From NCBI GenBank assembly GCA_902489145.1, contig CABTYV010000026.1, forward strand, positions 1 through 19,026: a DNA stretch of 19,026 nucleotides. The letters run 5' to 3'. The position numbers were made by a program, and so were the translations under genes. The notes under the pieces were generated by a model. It saw nothing but the letters and a program-made list of their open reading frames with translations, ran no database searches and had not been told where the DNA came from. Of the stretch, positions 1-7,032 are shown one piece after another. Source of the DNA: an uncultured Tissierellia bacterium (GTDB lineage: Bacteria > Bacillota > Clostridia > Tissierellales > Peptoniphilaceae). The first letter of the stretch is position 1. Every line of letters starts with the position of its first letter.

Positions 1-8
1 GATCGGAA

Positions 9-26
9 GGGCGGCGACCGCCGCCC
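9..26 (-). terminator. GC-only hairpin near the left edge
   Basis: A perfect 7-bp inverted repeat (GGGCGGC, four-base loop, GCCGCCC) lies about 105 nt past the stop codon of the M81 peptidase gene. Read on the minus strand it is followed only by TTCC, so it lacks a proper U tract. It may be a back-up terminator behind the hairpin at 53-78, or part of a gene-end region shared with a neighbour outside the window. Confidence 0.25.
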
Positions 27-52
27 CTCCCCTACCGCATGCTATAGCAGAG

Positions 53-78
53 AGCCCCTCGAGCGAGCTCGAGGGGCT
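53..78 (-). terminator. Hairpin at the end of the minus-strand gene cluster
   Basis: A perfect 11-bp stem (AGCCCCTCGAG / CTCGAGGGGCT) closes a four-base loop, 53 nt downstream of the M81 peptidase stop codon. On the minus strand the stem is followed by CTCTCTGCTAT, a pyrimidine-rich but imperfect U tract. Position and stem strength fit transcription termination of the left-hand cluster. The weak U tract keeps confidence moderate. Confidence 0.5.
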
Positions 79-131
79 TCCATATGAAGTACAAGAAGAG
101 AGGAAGTCGGGCCCAGCCCGACCTTCCTCCG

Positions 132-1607
132 CTATTCCACCGCGCGTTGAGTGAGCTGGTAGTGAAGGTCGGTCGGCTGAATATTGCGTTCAAAGGGATA
201 AAGGGGCCGGCGGCGATGTTGGTAGGGCAGGCTGGTGAGGTTTTGGTCCACGGCTCCGGGCGTAAGGGCCATCACCCAGCCCTTGGCGGCCTTGGCCAGG
301 TCCGGTTCCAGGTAGCCGATCTTGACCACGAGGATATCATAATCAGAAAAATGGCTGAGCCCGGCCGCCTGGAAGGCGGGCCAGCTGGCAAATTGGGTGC
401 GCTGTTTTGTGACGATAAAGTCGATGTTGCCATTTCGGAGGCGAACCGAGGGACCGCCGTAGGGATCCGTGAATAGGGATTGGATTTGCCCTTCGATCGA
501 CAGAGGCCGCCCGTAGTGGGGGTCAATGGAACCGCCCAAGGAGAGGCGCACCTGCTCACCCACGGCATGACGGGAAAGAAGGGCCAGGGCGGTCGGATCA
601 ACAATGGAGGCCAGAAGCACCTTCTTGTGGAGGAGGCCCTGGCGCTGCCGGTCCAGAAAGGCCTGGAGGACCAGGTTGGTATCATTCGAGCCCCCTGCGC
701 CGGGATTGTCTCCGGTGTCGGAGAGGAAGAAAGGCTTTGCAGGGGCGGACAGGGCCTGGTCAATGGCATCAGCCAGCGAAGCGGTGGGCCCCACGAAGGT
801 GAAATCAGGCAGGGCCTCCCGGACGGAATCCCCCAGGCGGTGGAGGGCCGTCTGAACGGCCGGGGCCTCCCAACCCGTTACCACGCCGACGGCATGACAG
901 CGGTCTTCATCCGCCCAGGGAAAGCCCATCCACAGGGAAACATCCAAAAGACCGGGCTGATCATTGAGGCGGGCCAGGTTTTGGTAGAGGTGCTTGCCCG
1001 GCTCGGTTTCGGTGGAGGTTTGCTCGCCAGGCAGGAGCAAGGGCAGGTCCACCTTCCCCTTGTACAGGGTGGTGGGGGCCCGGTCTAAAAGATCAAGCAG
1101 GTGGACAAAGGCCGCCTCACGAGAGGCAACCGTATCAATGTGCGGGGCCGTCCGGTAGCAGCGCAGGAGGTCGCAGGCCTGGAAAAGCGCATCGGAAACA
1201 TTGCCATGGAGGTCCATAGAGGCGGAAATCAGGGTGGCGGGGCCCAGGCGGTCGCGAAGCTGTTGGGCCAAAAGCCCCTCCGCATCGACCAGACCCGCCA
1301 CGGACATGGCTCCATGGATATCCAGCAGGAAGCCGTCGAGGGGGCCAGCTTCCAGAAGCTGGTCCAGCCGGGCAAAAAAATCCTGGCACCAGGTCTCAAA
1401 AAAGGCAGGATCCACGGGGCCCCCCGGCAGGGCCGCGCTATGGATCAGGGGGAGCAGCTGGGCCCTCTCTGCGTATTTTTCGCGCCAGGGGTAGCGGTCC
1501 AGCAAGGCCGCCCCCACCCGGTCATGAAAGTCCTTGCGGCCAGACCGATAGCTGGTAAAGGTGGACGATTCGATGTGAATGCCCCCTAGCCCAATTCGAT
1601 AGGTCAT
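132..1607 (-). CDS. M81 family (MlrC-like) metallopeptidase
   Basis: This 491-residue protein belongs to the M81 family, named for microcystinase C (MlrC), a zinc hydrolase that opens linearised microcystin. Most relatives, probably this one too, act on unknown small peptides or amides. Visible signatures are HIES (residues 11-14), DIHGAM (96-101), DLHGN (132-136) and PHID (155-158), which supply the Asp/His metal and active-site residues of the N-terminal domain. The C-terminal MlrC domain has SDTGDNPGAGGSND (296-309). No signal peptide is seen, so a cytoplasmic enzyme is likely. The ATG at 1607 is chosen because AAGGAGG lies just upstream; an in-frame ATG ten codons earlier (1637) has no such site. 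It lies 67 nt after the methionine aminopeptidase gene. The family call is firm; the substrate is not inferable. Confidence 0.88.
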   Translation of the reverse strand: MTYRIGLGGIHIESSTFTSYRSGRKDFHDRVGAALLDRYPWREKYAERAQLLPLIHSAALPGGPVDPAFFETWCQDFFARLDQLLEAGPLDGFLLDIHGAMSVAGLVDAEGLLAQQLRDRLGPATLISASMDLHGNVSDALFQACDLLRCYRTAPHIDTVASREAAFVHLLDLLDRAPTTLYKGKVDLPLLLPGEQTSTETEPGKHLYQNLARLNDQPGLLDVSLWMGFPWADEDRCHAVGVVTGWEAPAVQTALHRLGDSVREALPDFTFVGPTASLADAIDQALSAPAKPFFLSDTGDNPGAGGSNDTNLVLQAFLDRQRQGLLHKKVLLASIVDPTALALLSRHAVGEQVRLSLGGSIDPHYGRPLSIEGQIQSLFTDPYGGPSVRLRNGNIDFIVTKQRTQFASWPAFQAAGLSHFSDYDILVVKIGYLEPDLAKAAKGWVMALTPGAVDQNLTSLPYQHRRRPLYPFERNIQPTDLHYQLTQRAVE

Positions 1608-1674
1608 CAGATACCTCCTTCTTCCCTCTTGGTCCACACAAAATAGGCCGCAGGGTCATGCGATGCGAAGCTTC

Positions 1675-2493
1675 CTATTCGTGTCGGAGGTGGTGGGCCA
1701 CATAGTCATGGATCCAGGCCGCTTCCTCCTCCGTCAGCTGCGTTTCCTTCTGATCCGTCAAAAGCTCCGCCGCCCCCGTCCGAACCACGAAGGTGTGTTC
1801 AAATTGACAGGATTTTTTGCCATCAATGGTCCGCGCCGTCCAGCCGTTCTCATCCATTTTCGTCTTCCAGGCGCCCTCATTGATCATGGGCTCCACGGTC
1901 ATGACCATGCGCTCCTTGAGGCGAATGCCCCGCTCTTTGGTGGCATAATGGAGCACCATGGGATCCTCGTGCATCTCCCGGCCAATGCCGTGCCCCGTAA
2001 ACTCCCGAACGACGGAAAATCCCGCCGCCTCGACAAAGGACTGGATGGCCTGGCCAATTTCGCCCAGATGGTGGCCCGCCTGGGCCTGGGCAATGCCCCG
2101 ATAAAGAGCTTCCTCCGTCACCTCCATGAGCTTCTGATCCTCGGCCGATAGGGTGCCAATCGCATAGGACCAGCAGGAATCCGATAAATAGCCCTGGTAA
2201 GAAACGACGTTATCAATCGAAAGAATATCGCCCTCCGCCAGGGGCCGCTTGCTGGGAAAGCCATGGCAGACCTCGTCATTGACCGAGGTACAGAGGGCAA
2301 AAGGAAAGCCCTCGTAGCCCAGCTGGGCGGGAATGCTGTCCTTGTAGCGCATAAACGCTTCCGCAAAATCATTGATCTCCAGCGTGGTTAAACCCGGACG
2401 CAAAATGGAGCGAATGGCGTGATGGGTCTTGGTCAAAATGCGGCCGGAGGCCTTCATCCCGGCAATTTGTTTTTCAGTTTTAAGGGTAATCAT
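1675..2493 (-). CDS. map: Methionine aminopeptidase, type I
   Basis: Removes the initiator methionine from nascent proteins in the cytoplasm. The 272-residue sequence keeps the full type I set: His77 (VCHGFP), metal ligands Asp94 (SIDNVV), Asp105 (LSDSC), His168 (GHGIG), Glu201 (VEPMI) and Glu232 (QFEHT), plus His175. It is slightly longer than the usual ~250 residues, with an insertion-like stretch near 205-228 and a short charged tail, and it lacks an N-terminal SEC-C zinc motif. The start ATG has only a weak ribosome site (AGAAAGAGAG). The 88-nt gap to the upstream mazF-like gene holds no convincing promoter or terminator, so read-through from the upstream operon is possible. The gene is not in its common ribosomal-protein/secY/adk setting, so a second map paralogue elsewhere in the genome is possible. 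Confidence 0.95.
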   Translation of the reverse strand: MITLKTEKQIAGMKASGRILTKTHHAIRSILRPGLTTLEINDFAEAFMRYKDSIPAQLGYEGFPFALCTSVNDEVCHGFPSKRPLAEGDILSIDNVVSYQGYLSDSCWSYAIGTLSAEDQKLMEVTEEALYRGIAQAQAGHHLGEIGQAIQSFVEAAGFSVVREFTGHGIGREMHEDPMVLHYATKERGIRLKERMVMTVEPMINEGAWKTKMDENGWTARTIDGKKSCQFEHTFVVRTGAAELLTDQKETQLTEEEAAWIHDYVAHHLRHE

Positions 2494-2581
2494 GAAACTC
2501 TCTTTCTAAATCACTGGCTATGTAACTGGCGAAGCTTACGATCTATTTCAAACCCACCTGAACCTGCAAAATACAGTCCTT

Positions 2582-2935
2582 CTATTCCTGATTGAGGCCC
2601 AGAGAAATGAGGAGGGCTCGTTCGATCTCATTCATCAGGCGGCCCTGAAAGCGGCCCACTTTTTTTTGCAGGCGTTTTTTGTCTATGGTACGAATCTGTT
2701 CCAGGAGGACCACTGAGTTTTTGGGCAAGGCCGTTTCCTCCTCCCGGATCCGCACATGGGTAGGCATCCTGGATTTATTGGTTTGAGAAGTGATGGCCGC
2801 CACGATCGTGGTCGGGGAATATTTATTGCCAATATCATTTTGTAAAATAACCACCGGACGGACGCCGCCCTGTTCCGAACCCACTACCGGGCTCAGGTCC
2901 GCATAGTAGATGTCGCCGCGTTTGATTTTAATCAT
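2582..2935 (-). CDS. MazF/PemK family mRNA interferase (EndoA-like)
   Basis: A 117-residue toxin-type endoribonuclease closely resembling Bacillus subtilis EndoA (MazF), which cuts mRNA at short sequence motifs. Recognisable segments are KRGDIYYADLSPVVGSEQGG (residues 5-24), RPVVILQND (26-34), AAITSQ (46-51) and LLEQIRTIDKKRL. Arg26 and Thr49 match the EndoA catalytic Arg and Thr. The start at 2935 is chosen because homologues begin at this MIKIKRGD; 28 upstream codons in frame lie inside the preceding gene. ATG and the acpS-nnrD stop overlap (ATGATTAA, 8 nt), implying translational coupling. The antitoxin gene (ndoAI/mazE) that normally sits directly upstream is missing; the upstream neighbour is the AcpS-NnrD fusion. 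In B. subtilis the order is acpS, ydcC, alr, ndoAI, ndoA, so this looks like a collapsed version of that locus. Confidence 0.93.
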   Translation of the reverse strand: MIKIKRGDIYYADLSPVVGSEQGGVRPVVILQNDIGNKYSPTTIVAAITSQTNKSRMPTHVRIREEETALPKNSVVLLEQIRTIDKKRLQKKVGRFQGRLMNEIERALLISLGLNQE

Positions 2936-4223
2936 GAGCCCAGCCCCCTTCCGAATCTGCCTGAGTCGACTCCAGCAGACAAAATACGGGGGCAATTTCA
3001 GCCAGGATGTCCGTCGCAATCATGGCATTTTGACTCTTGTGGTAGGCGGCCAGATCGCCCGCCAGGCCATGGAGGTAGCAGGCCAGGCGTGCGGCGAGCA
3101 GCGGCGGGTAGCCATAGGCCAAAAGCCCGCTCGTCATGCCCGTGAGCACATCCCCAGCCCCCGCTGTCGCCATGCCAGGATTGCCCGTGGGGTTAATATA
3201 GAAAAGATCGCCATTCGAAATCACCGTATCTGCCCCCTTCAGGACCAGGATCAGATGATGGGCCTTGGCATAGGCATTGGCCTTTTGCACCCGGGCCGCG
3301 CGCACGACCTCCACTGGGCAATCCACCAGCCGGGCCATTTCCATCTCATGCGGGGTGAGGATCAGGGCCCCCTGGTGCGCATCGACTAAGGAAGGCCGCT
3401 GCGCCAGGGCGTAGAGGGCATCGGCATCCAGGACCAAATTTGAAGGGAGCCGCCCGATCAGGTCCTCCAAACAGGCGATCGTCTCCGGAGCACGCCCCAT
3501 CCCCGGCCCAATCCCGATGCCATCGCAGGAAGCCGTGGCCTCCAGCAAATCTGGCAGCGAAGCAGGGGTAAAGTAGCCCTTGCCCTCATCTCGAATCGGC
3601 CGAACAATGCCCTCCGTCAGCTTGGCCTGGACGCTATCGGCAATCCGCTCCGGCACCAGCGCATAGACCAGGCCGGCGCCTGATCGAAGGGCCGCTTGAG
3701 CCGCCATGACCACCGCCCCCACCATCCCAGTTGAGCCGCCAATGATGGCCACCCGGCCGTACTGACTTTTATAGCCGGTCCGTTCCCGACGCAGGAGGGA
3801 GGCATTAAGCTCGGGTAGGAGGTGGAGGGCGGGCAGGCCGGTGCGCACGTCTCCAAAATGGGTAGGCAGGGCACAAGCCACGGCCACCGCCAGACCCCCA
3901 TCATGCGTGATCGAAAGGGTAAGCGCGCCTAAACCCAGCCGGTCCCGATAGGCCTGGGCCCGGGGCGAGAGACGCACGATGGGTTGGCCGCTGGCCAGCG
4001 CTTCAATATGGATGTCCTGAAAGCCCAGCGAGCTAATCCCGGTGCCCAGGCATTTGAGGACCGCTTCCTTGGCCGCATAGAGGCCCGCCAGGTGATCCGA
4101 TCGGAGCTTTTTTCGACCCATCTGTCGGCGCTCCTCCTCCGTCAGGATTTTGGCCAAAAAGGCCTCTTTTTCTTCCAGCGCCTCGATGCGCGCCACCGCA
4201 CAAACATCAATCCCGATTGCCAT
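2928..4223 (-). CDS. Fusion of holo-ACP synthase and ADP-dependent NAD(P)HX dehydratase
   Basis: One uninterrupted 431-residue frame carries two enzymes. Residues 1-119 are AcpS, which transfers 4'-phosphopantetheine from CoA to acyl carrier protein: GIDVCAVARIE (4-14) with Asp6, KILT-EE near 25-30, AAKEAVLKCLGTGI (50-63) with Glu53, FQDI and the SITHD segment. After a short linker, residues ~133-415 are NnrD, which dehydrates hydrated NAD(P)H using ADP: GGSTGMVGA (162-170), GIGPGMG (237-243), LDADAL (265-270), LTPHEMEMARL (289-299) and NPGMATAGAGDVLTGM (348-363). The YjeF_N/NnrE epimerase domain usually found with NnrD is absent. The ATG at 4223 fits the AcpS N-terminus and overlaps the end of the deaminase gene by 17 nt; the longer frame to 4301 is not favoured. 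Separate acpS and nnrD genes are often adjacent in Bacillota, so fusion is plausible. Confidence 0.92.
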   Translation of the reverse strand: MAIGIDVCAVARIEALEEKEAFLAKILTEEERRQMGRKKLRSDHLAGLYAAKEAVLKCLGTGISSLGFQDIHIEALASGQPIVRLSPRAQAYRDRLGLGALTLSITHDGGLAVAVACALPTHFGDVRTGLPALHLLPELNASLLRRERTGYKSQYGRVAIIGGSTGMVGAVVMAAQAALRSGAGLVYALVPERIADSVQAKLTEGIVRPIRDEGKGYFTPASLPDLLEATASCDGIGIGPGMGRAPETIACLEDLIGRLPSNLVLDADALYALAQRPSLVDAHQGALILTPHEMEMARLVDCPVEVVRAARVQKANAYAKAHHLILVLKGADTVISNGDLFYINPTGNPGMATAGAGDVLTGMTSGLLAYGYPPLLAARLACYLHGLAGDLAAYHKSQNAMIATDILAEIAPVFCLLESTQADSEGGWAHD

Positions 4224-5520
4224 GGGCCTGCCGCCTTTCCTGCATCGCCTGCAAAATCCCGTCGCAGGAGCGCTTGATCTGTTCGATATCCAGATGGACA
4301 AATTGATGGTCCTGATAGAGAATTTTCCCGTCCACCATCGTCATGGACACATCCGCCCCAGCGCCCGAGTAGACCAGACCAGCGGCCACGTCCACCGGGC
4401 TTGGACTATGGGCGAGATTGTCAAAATCAACCAAAATCAGGTCCGCCTTCTTCCCCGGCTCAATGGAGCCCAGCTCCGCCTCCAGGCCCACCGCCTTGGC
4501 GCCATTGCAGGTGGCCATCTCCAGCAGGGAGGCCGCCGGGGCCGCCAGGGGGTCGAGCTGGGCGCCCTTCTGAATGAGGGAGCCCAGCGCCATGTCTCGG
4601 AAAAGATCCTGCTTATTATTCGAAGCCGCGCCATCGGTCCCAATCGCCACCGCAATCCCCTCTGAAAGGAGGCGGTCCAGGGGCATAAAGCCTGAAGCGA
4701 GCTTCATGTTGGAGGCAGGGTTGTAGACGGGATGAACGCCTCGCTTCTTCAAAAGGGCGATATCCTCCTCGCTCAGCCAAACGCAGTGGGCCGCAATGGT
4801 ATGCTCGTCTAATAGGCCATACCGGTCGAAAAGTGCCACCGGGCTCATCCCATATTGGGCCTGACAGTCTGCCACCTCCTTCTGGGTCTCACAGAGATGG
4901 ATATGGTGGGAAGCGCCCAAGCGGTCAATCATCCTTTTGGCCGCTCGCAGGGAGTCCGGCGTAGCGGTATAGACAGCATGGGTCGCAATATTGGTCCGAA
5001 TCCGTCCCGAAGCCGCTCCATTCCAGCGCTCAAAGAAGCGAGGCTGGTCCGCCAGCGCCTCCTGATAGCCGGATGCGGTAATCCCCCGGGAGAGCAGGGC
5101 CCGGATCCCGCTGTCCTCCACGGCCCGAGCCACCTGATCCATCTCCATATACATGTCCGCGAAACAGGTGGTCCCGGTCGCAAGCATTTCTGCAATATCC
5201 AGCATGGTGGCCGTATATATGTCGGCACTTTGCCACTGGTTCTCCAGCGGCCATATGTAATCCTTCAGCCAACAGTCCAAATCCACATCATTGCCGTAGT
5301 TTCGAAAGATCGACATCGCCGCATGACAATGGGCGTTGATGAGGCCCGGCATCAGGAGCTTGCCCTTAGCCTCAATCAGTCGATCGCCTGGCCCCGCCAG
5401 GTCCTCCTGGTCACTGACGGCGCAAATCCGGTCCCCCTCGATGCGGACCTGACCGGGCCGTAGAATCGCCCGGTCAGAGTTCATCGTCAGGACGATCGCC
5501 CCGCGAAATACAATCCCCAA
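4207..5520 (-). CDS. mtaD: 5-methylthioadenosine/S-adenosylhomocysteine deaminase-type amidohydrolase
   Basis: A 437-residue metal-dependent amidohydrolase of the MtaD/ATZ-TRZ-like group, which hydrolytically deaminates adenine nucleosides such as methylthioadenosine and S-adenosylhomocysteine. Metal and catalytic residues are visible in order: His64 and His66 (NAHCHAAMS), His181 (ATHAVYT), His208 and Glu211 (HIHLCET), His245 (AAHCVWLS) and Asp296 (GTDGAASNN). The segment after HCH (FRNYGNDVDLDCWLKDYIWP) is typical of this deaminase group rather than of guanine or cytosine deaminases. Translation starts at a TTG (5520) preceded by AAAGGAGG at five bases; there is no better ATG. The gene lies 14 nt after the RelA/SpoT-domain gene, so the two are co-transcribed. 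Adenosine or related nucleosides could be the real substrate; sequence alone does not separate these. Confidence 0.88.
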   Translation of the reverse strand: MGIVFRGAIVLTMNSDRAILRPGQVRIEGDRICAVSDQEDLAGPGDRLIEAKGKLLMPGLINAHCHAAMSIFRNYGNDVDLDCWLKDYIWPLENQWQSADIYTATMLDIAEMLATGTTCFADMYMEMDQVARAVEDSGIRALLSRGITASGYQEALADQPRFFERWNGAASGRIRTNIATHAVYTATPDSLRAAKRMIDRLGASHHIHLCETQKEVADCQAQYGMSPVALFDRYGLLDEHTIAAHCVWLSEEDIALLKKRGVHPVYNPASNMKLASGFMPLDRLLSEGIAVAIGTDGAASNNKQDLFRDMALGSLIQKGAQLDPLAAPAASLLEMATCNGAKAVGLEAELGSIEPGKKADLILVDFDNLAHSPSPVDVAAGLVYSGAGADVSMTMVDGKILYQDHQFVHLDIEQIKRSCDGILQAMQERRQAHGNRD

Positions 5521-5525
5521 TCCTT

Positions 5526-5533
5526 CCTCCTTT
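5526..5533 (-). promoter_or_regulatory. Ribosome binding site fixing the TTG start of mtaD
   Basis: AAAGGAGG on the minus strand ends five bases before the TTG at 5520, in the 14-nt gap after the RelA/SpoT-domain gene. It decides for the non-ATG start. Confidence 0.85.
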
Positions 5534-5534
5534 G

Positions 5535-6905
5535 CTAATGGCCCCCCTGCCCCAGCTGGCTCTCCCGGGAAACAGGGTAGGCCCGGGCAAAAATCTCAAA
5601 CATTTGGTCCCGCTGGCCGCTTTCCATCCAGACCTGAATCATCTCCTGGAGGACCGGCCGAAACTCCTCCAGTCCGGCCAGGGTAAAATTATTGGCATCC
5701 GGATAGACGAGCGAGGCGCGGATATAGAACATGGTGATCTCATCGATAATCGCTTCGTGATCATTCACTTCATACCCCTCTTCGCGGAAAGCCGTGCGGA
5801 CGCAGTGAATGATGCGAAAATAAAGGTAATCCACAAAGGTGCGGAAGATCTCCCGCCGCTCCACATGATCATTCAAATCAAAGAGGATGGCAATCATGAG
5901 ATTCCAGGAGAGGTTTTCATTGACCGCCTTGTTGATGATTTCGCCCAGCTCCCGGGTGATGTCCGAATGATAATCAATGGGGGGCGTAAAATCAATCGTA
6001 TGGCCAAATACCCCCTCGTTCAGTTTCGCTTTTTGGGCCGTCTCCAAAATCCGCACGAACTCCCGGGCAATTCCCTCCCGGCTCTCATATTTGACGCGGG
6101 TAAATTGAAACTCGGTCAGGAGATCCGTCGGCGCGCGAAAGTCGAAAAACAGAGAAGAGGCTTCTCGCAAGGGCAGGACATAGCTATCCTGAATGACCCG
6201 GCCAATGAAGGCCTCCAGCTGGTCCTCCGGTGAGAAGTCGACGGGATCATCCAAATCGGTCATATGCTCATATACCATGTGCAGCTGGCGGTCAATGAGC
6301 TCCAAATCCCCTTTAATAGAGGCCATGATCTGACGAACGAAGGATTCGGTCACCACATAATTATAATTTTTATAGAGAATTTTATGGTCAATTTCGTTCC
6401 AAAATACATTGACAATGGACTTGATCTGAAGCTCGAAATTTAGCACGATGGGGCCCCGATAGCGTCCATCAATTCGGTAAGAAGAAAAGCCATTTTTCTG
6501 AATCTTCGGCTGGTCATCCTCCAGCTTTAGCTCTATTTTGGGATCCCGGTCGGAGCGAAAATAGCCCTCTCCACAAGCCTCCGGAAAGGCTTGAAAAAGC
6601 GCCTGATAAACCTCCTCCTCCTCGTTGATAAAGCGGCATTCGATCCGGCCCCCAATAATATCAGACAGCTTGGAAAACATCACCTCGGTCTCCCGATAGC
6701 GACGGAAATAATCCTGGCGAATGATCTTCTCTTTTAGGCTGCTATCCTCCTTGATGCGGGAGGAATAGTTCACAAACCAGTCCTCCTCTGAAAAAAGAGA
6801 CTCAAAAAGCTCGTCCATGGCCTCCTTGGCCTGGTCTAGCTCTGGTTCCAGCTTGTTCTTATAGGCAATCACTCGGTCAATATAATCAAAAAGTTGCAGT
6901 TTCAA
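5535..6905 (-). CDS. RelA/SpoT-domain protein, putative (p)ppGpp-type alarmone synthetase with long C-terminal region
   Basis: A 456-residue protein with a RelA/SpoT nucleotidyltransferase domain at about 45-185, which in relatives moves pyrophosphate from ATP to GTP/GDP. Visible motifs are SSRIKEDSSLKEK (48-60, with Arg50 and Lys52), LSDIIGGRIECRF (80-92, Asp82 at the Mg-binding position), NGFSSYR (138-144) and FELQIKSIVNVFW (157-169, Glu158), then the EIDHKILYKN helix. There is no HD hydrolase, TGS or ACT domain, so it is not a long Rel. The remaining ~270 residues are mostly helical and unrecognised. Two usual G-site residues differ: Phe140 for the guanine-stacking Tyr and Arg144 for the following His. 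Start: TTG at 6905 behind AAGGAGGA; the frame upstream to 7097 crosses the promoter and terminator and is rejected. It is first gene of its operon. Confidence 0.82.
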   Translation of the reverse strand: MKLQLFDYIDRVIAYKNKLEPELDQAKEAMDELFESLFSEEDWFVNYSSRIKEDSSLKEKIIRQDYFRRYRETEVMFSKLSDIIGGRIECRFINEEEEVYQALFQAFPEACGEGYFRSDRDPKIELKLEDDQPKIQKNGFSSYRIDGRYRGPIVLNFELQIKSIVNVFWNEIDHKILYKNYNYVVTESFVRQIMASIKGDLELIDRQLHMVYEHMTDLDDPVDFSPEDQLEAFIGRVIQDSYVLPLREASSLFFDFRAPTDLLTEFQFTRVKYESREGIAREFVRILETAQKAKLNEGVFGHTIDFTPPIDYHSDITRELGEIINKAVNENLSWNLMIAILFDLNDHVERREIFRTFVDYLYFRIIHCVRTAFREEGYEVNDHEAIIDEITMFYIRASLVYPDANNFTLAGLEEFRPVLQEMIQVWMESGQRDQMFEIFARAYPVSRESQLGQGGH

Positions 6906-6910
6906 TCCGC

Positions 6911-6918
6911 TCCTCCTT
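6911..6918 (-). promoter_or_regulatory. Ribosome binding site fixing the TTG start of the RelA/SpoT-domain gene
   Basis: AAGGAGGA on the minus strand ends five bases before the TTG at 6905. Together with the promoter just upstream it rules out the 64 additional in-frame codons. Confidence 0.85.
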
Positions 6919-6950
6919 CTCAATGATCTTGAACGGGTCCTTCCGCCCCT

Positions 6951-6979
6951 ATTATAGACTAAAACACAGGCGATGAAAA
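6951..6979 (-). promoter_or_regulatory. Sigma-A-type promoter of the RelA/SpoT-domain operon
   Basis: On the minus strand, TTTTCA (6979-6974, four of six matches to the -35 consensus) is separated by 17 bases from a perfect TATAAT (6956-6951). Transcription would begin near 6944, leaving a leader of about 40 nt before the TTG start. It lies directly behind the terminator of the preceding gene, as expected for a new transcription unit. Confidence 0.75.
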
Positions 6980-6989
6980 CATTTTCATC
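6972..6989. promoter_or_regulatory. Perfect 18-bp palindrome over the -35, candidate operator
   Basis: GATGAAAA, two bases, then TTTTCATC form a perfect inverted repeat that contains the whole -35 hexamer of the downstream promoter. A dimeric repressor bound here would block RNA polymerase. The core differs from the CcpA cre consensus (WTGNAANCGNWNNCA) at one position, the central CG being CA, so a LacI-family-like regulator is one possibility. The regulator cannot be named from sequence alone. Confidence 0.5.
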
Positions 6990-6996
6990 CTCCTCG

Positions 6997-7023
6997 AAAA
7001 AAAAGACCGCACCCAGGCGGTCT
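6997..7023 (-). terminator. Rho-independent terminator of the metallophosphoesterase gene
   Basis: On the minus strand a 7-bp stem (AGACCGC / GCGGTCT) closes a six-base loop and is followed by a run of eight T. It begins 10 nt after the metallophosphoesterase stop codon. This is a textbook intrinsic terminator and separates that gene from the RelA/SpoT-domain operon. Confidence 0.92.
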
Positions 7024-7032
7024 CTTGCTTGT

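Noticed and set aside
480..1589. Long plus-strand frames opposite the M81 peptidase gene
   Set aside because: They are antisense shadows of a well-supported gene, Gly/Arg-rich, with no recognisable domain.
2494..2581. Possible promoter for map (a TTGAAA element with a TACATA-like box)
   Set aside because: The spacing is over 20 bases and neither element is convincing, so it is not listed as a feature.
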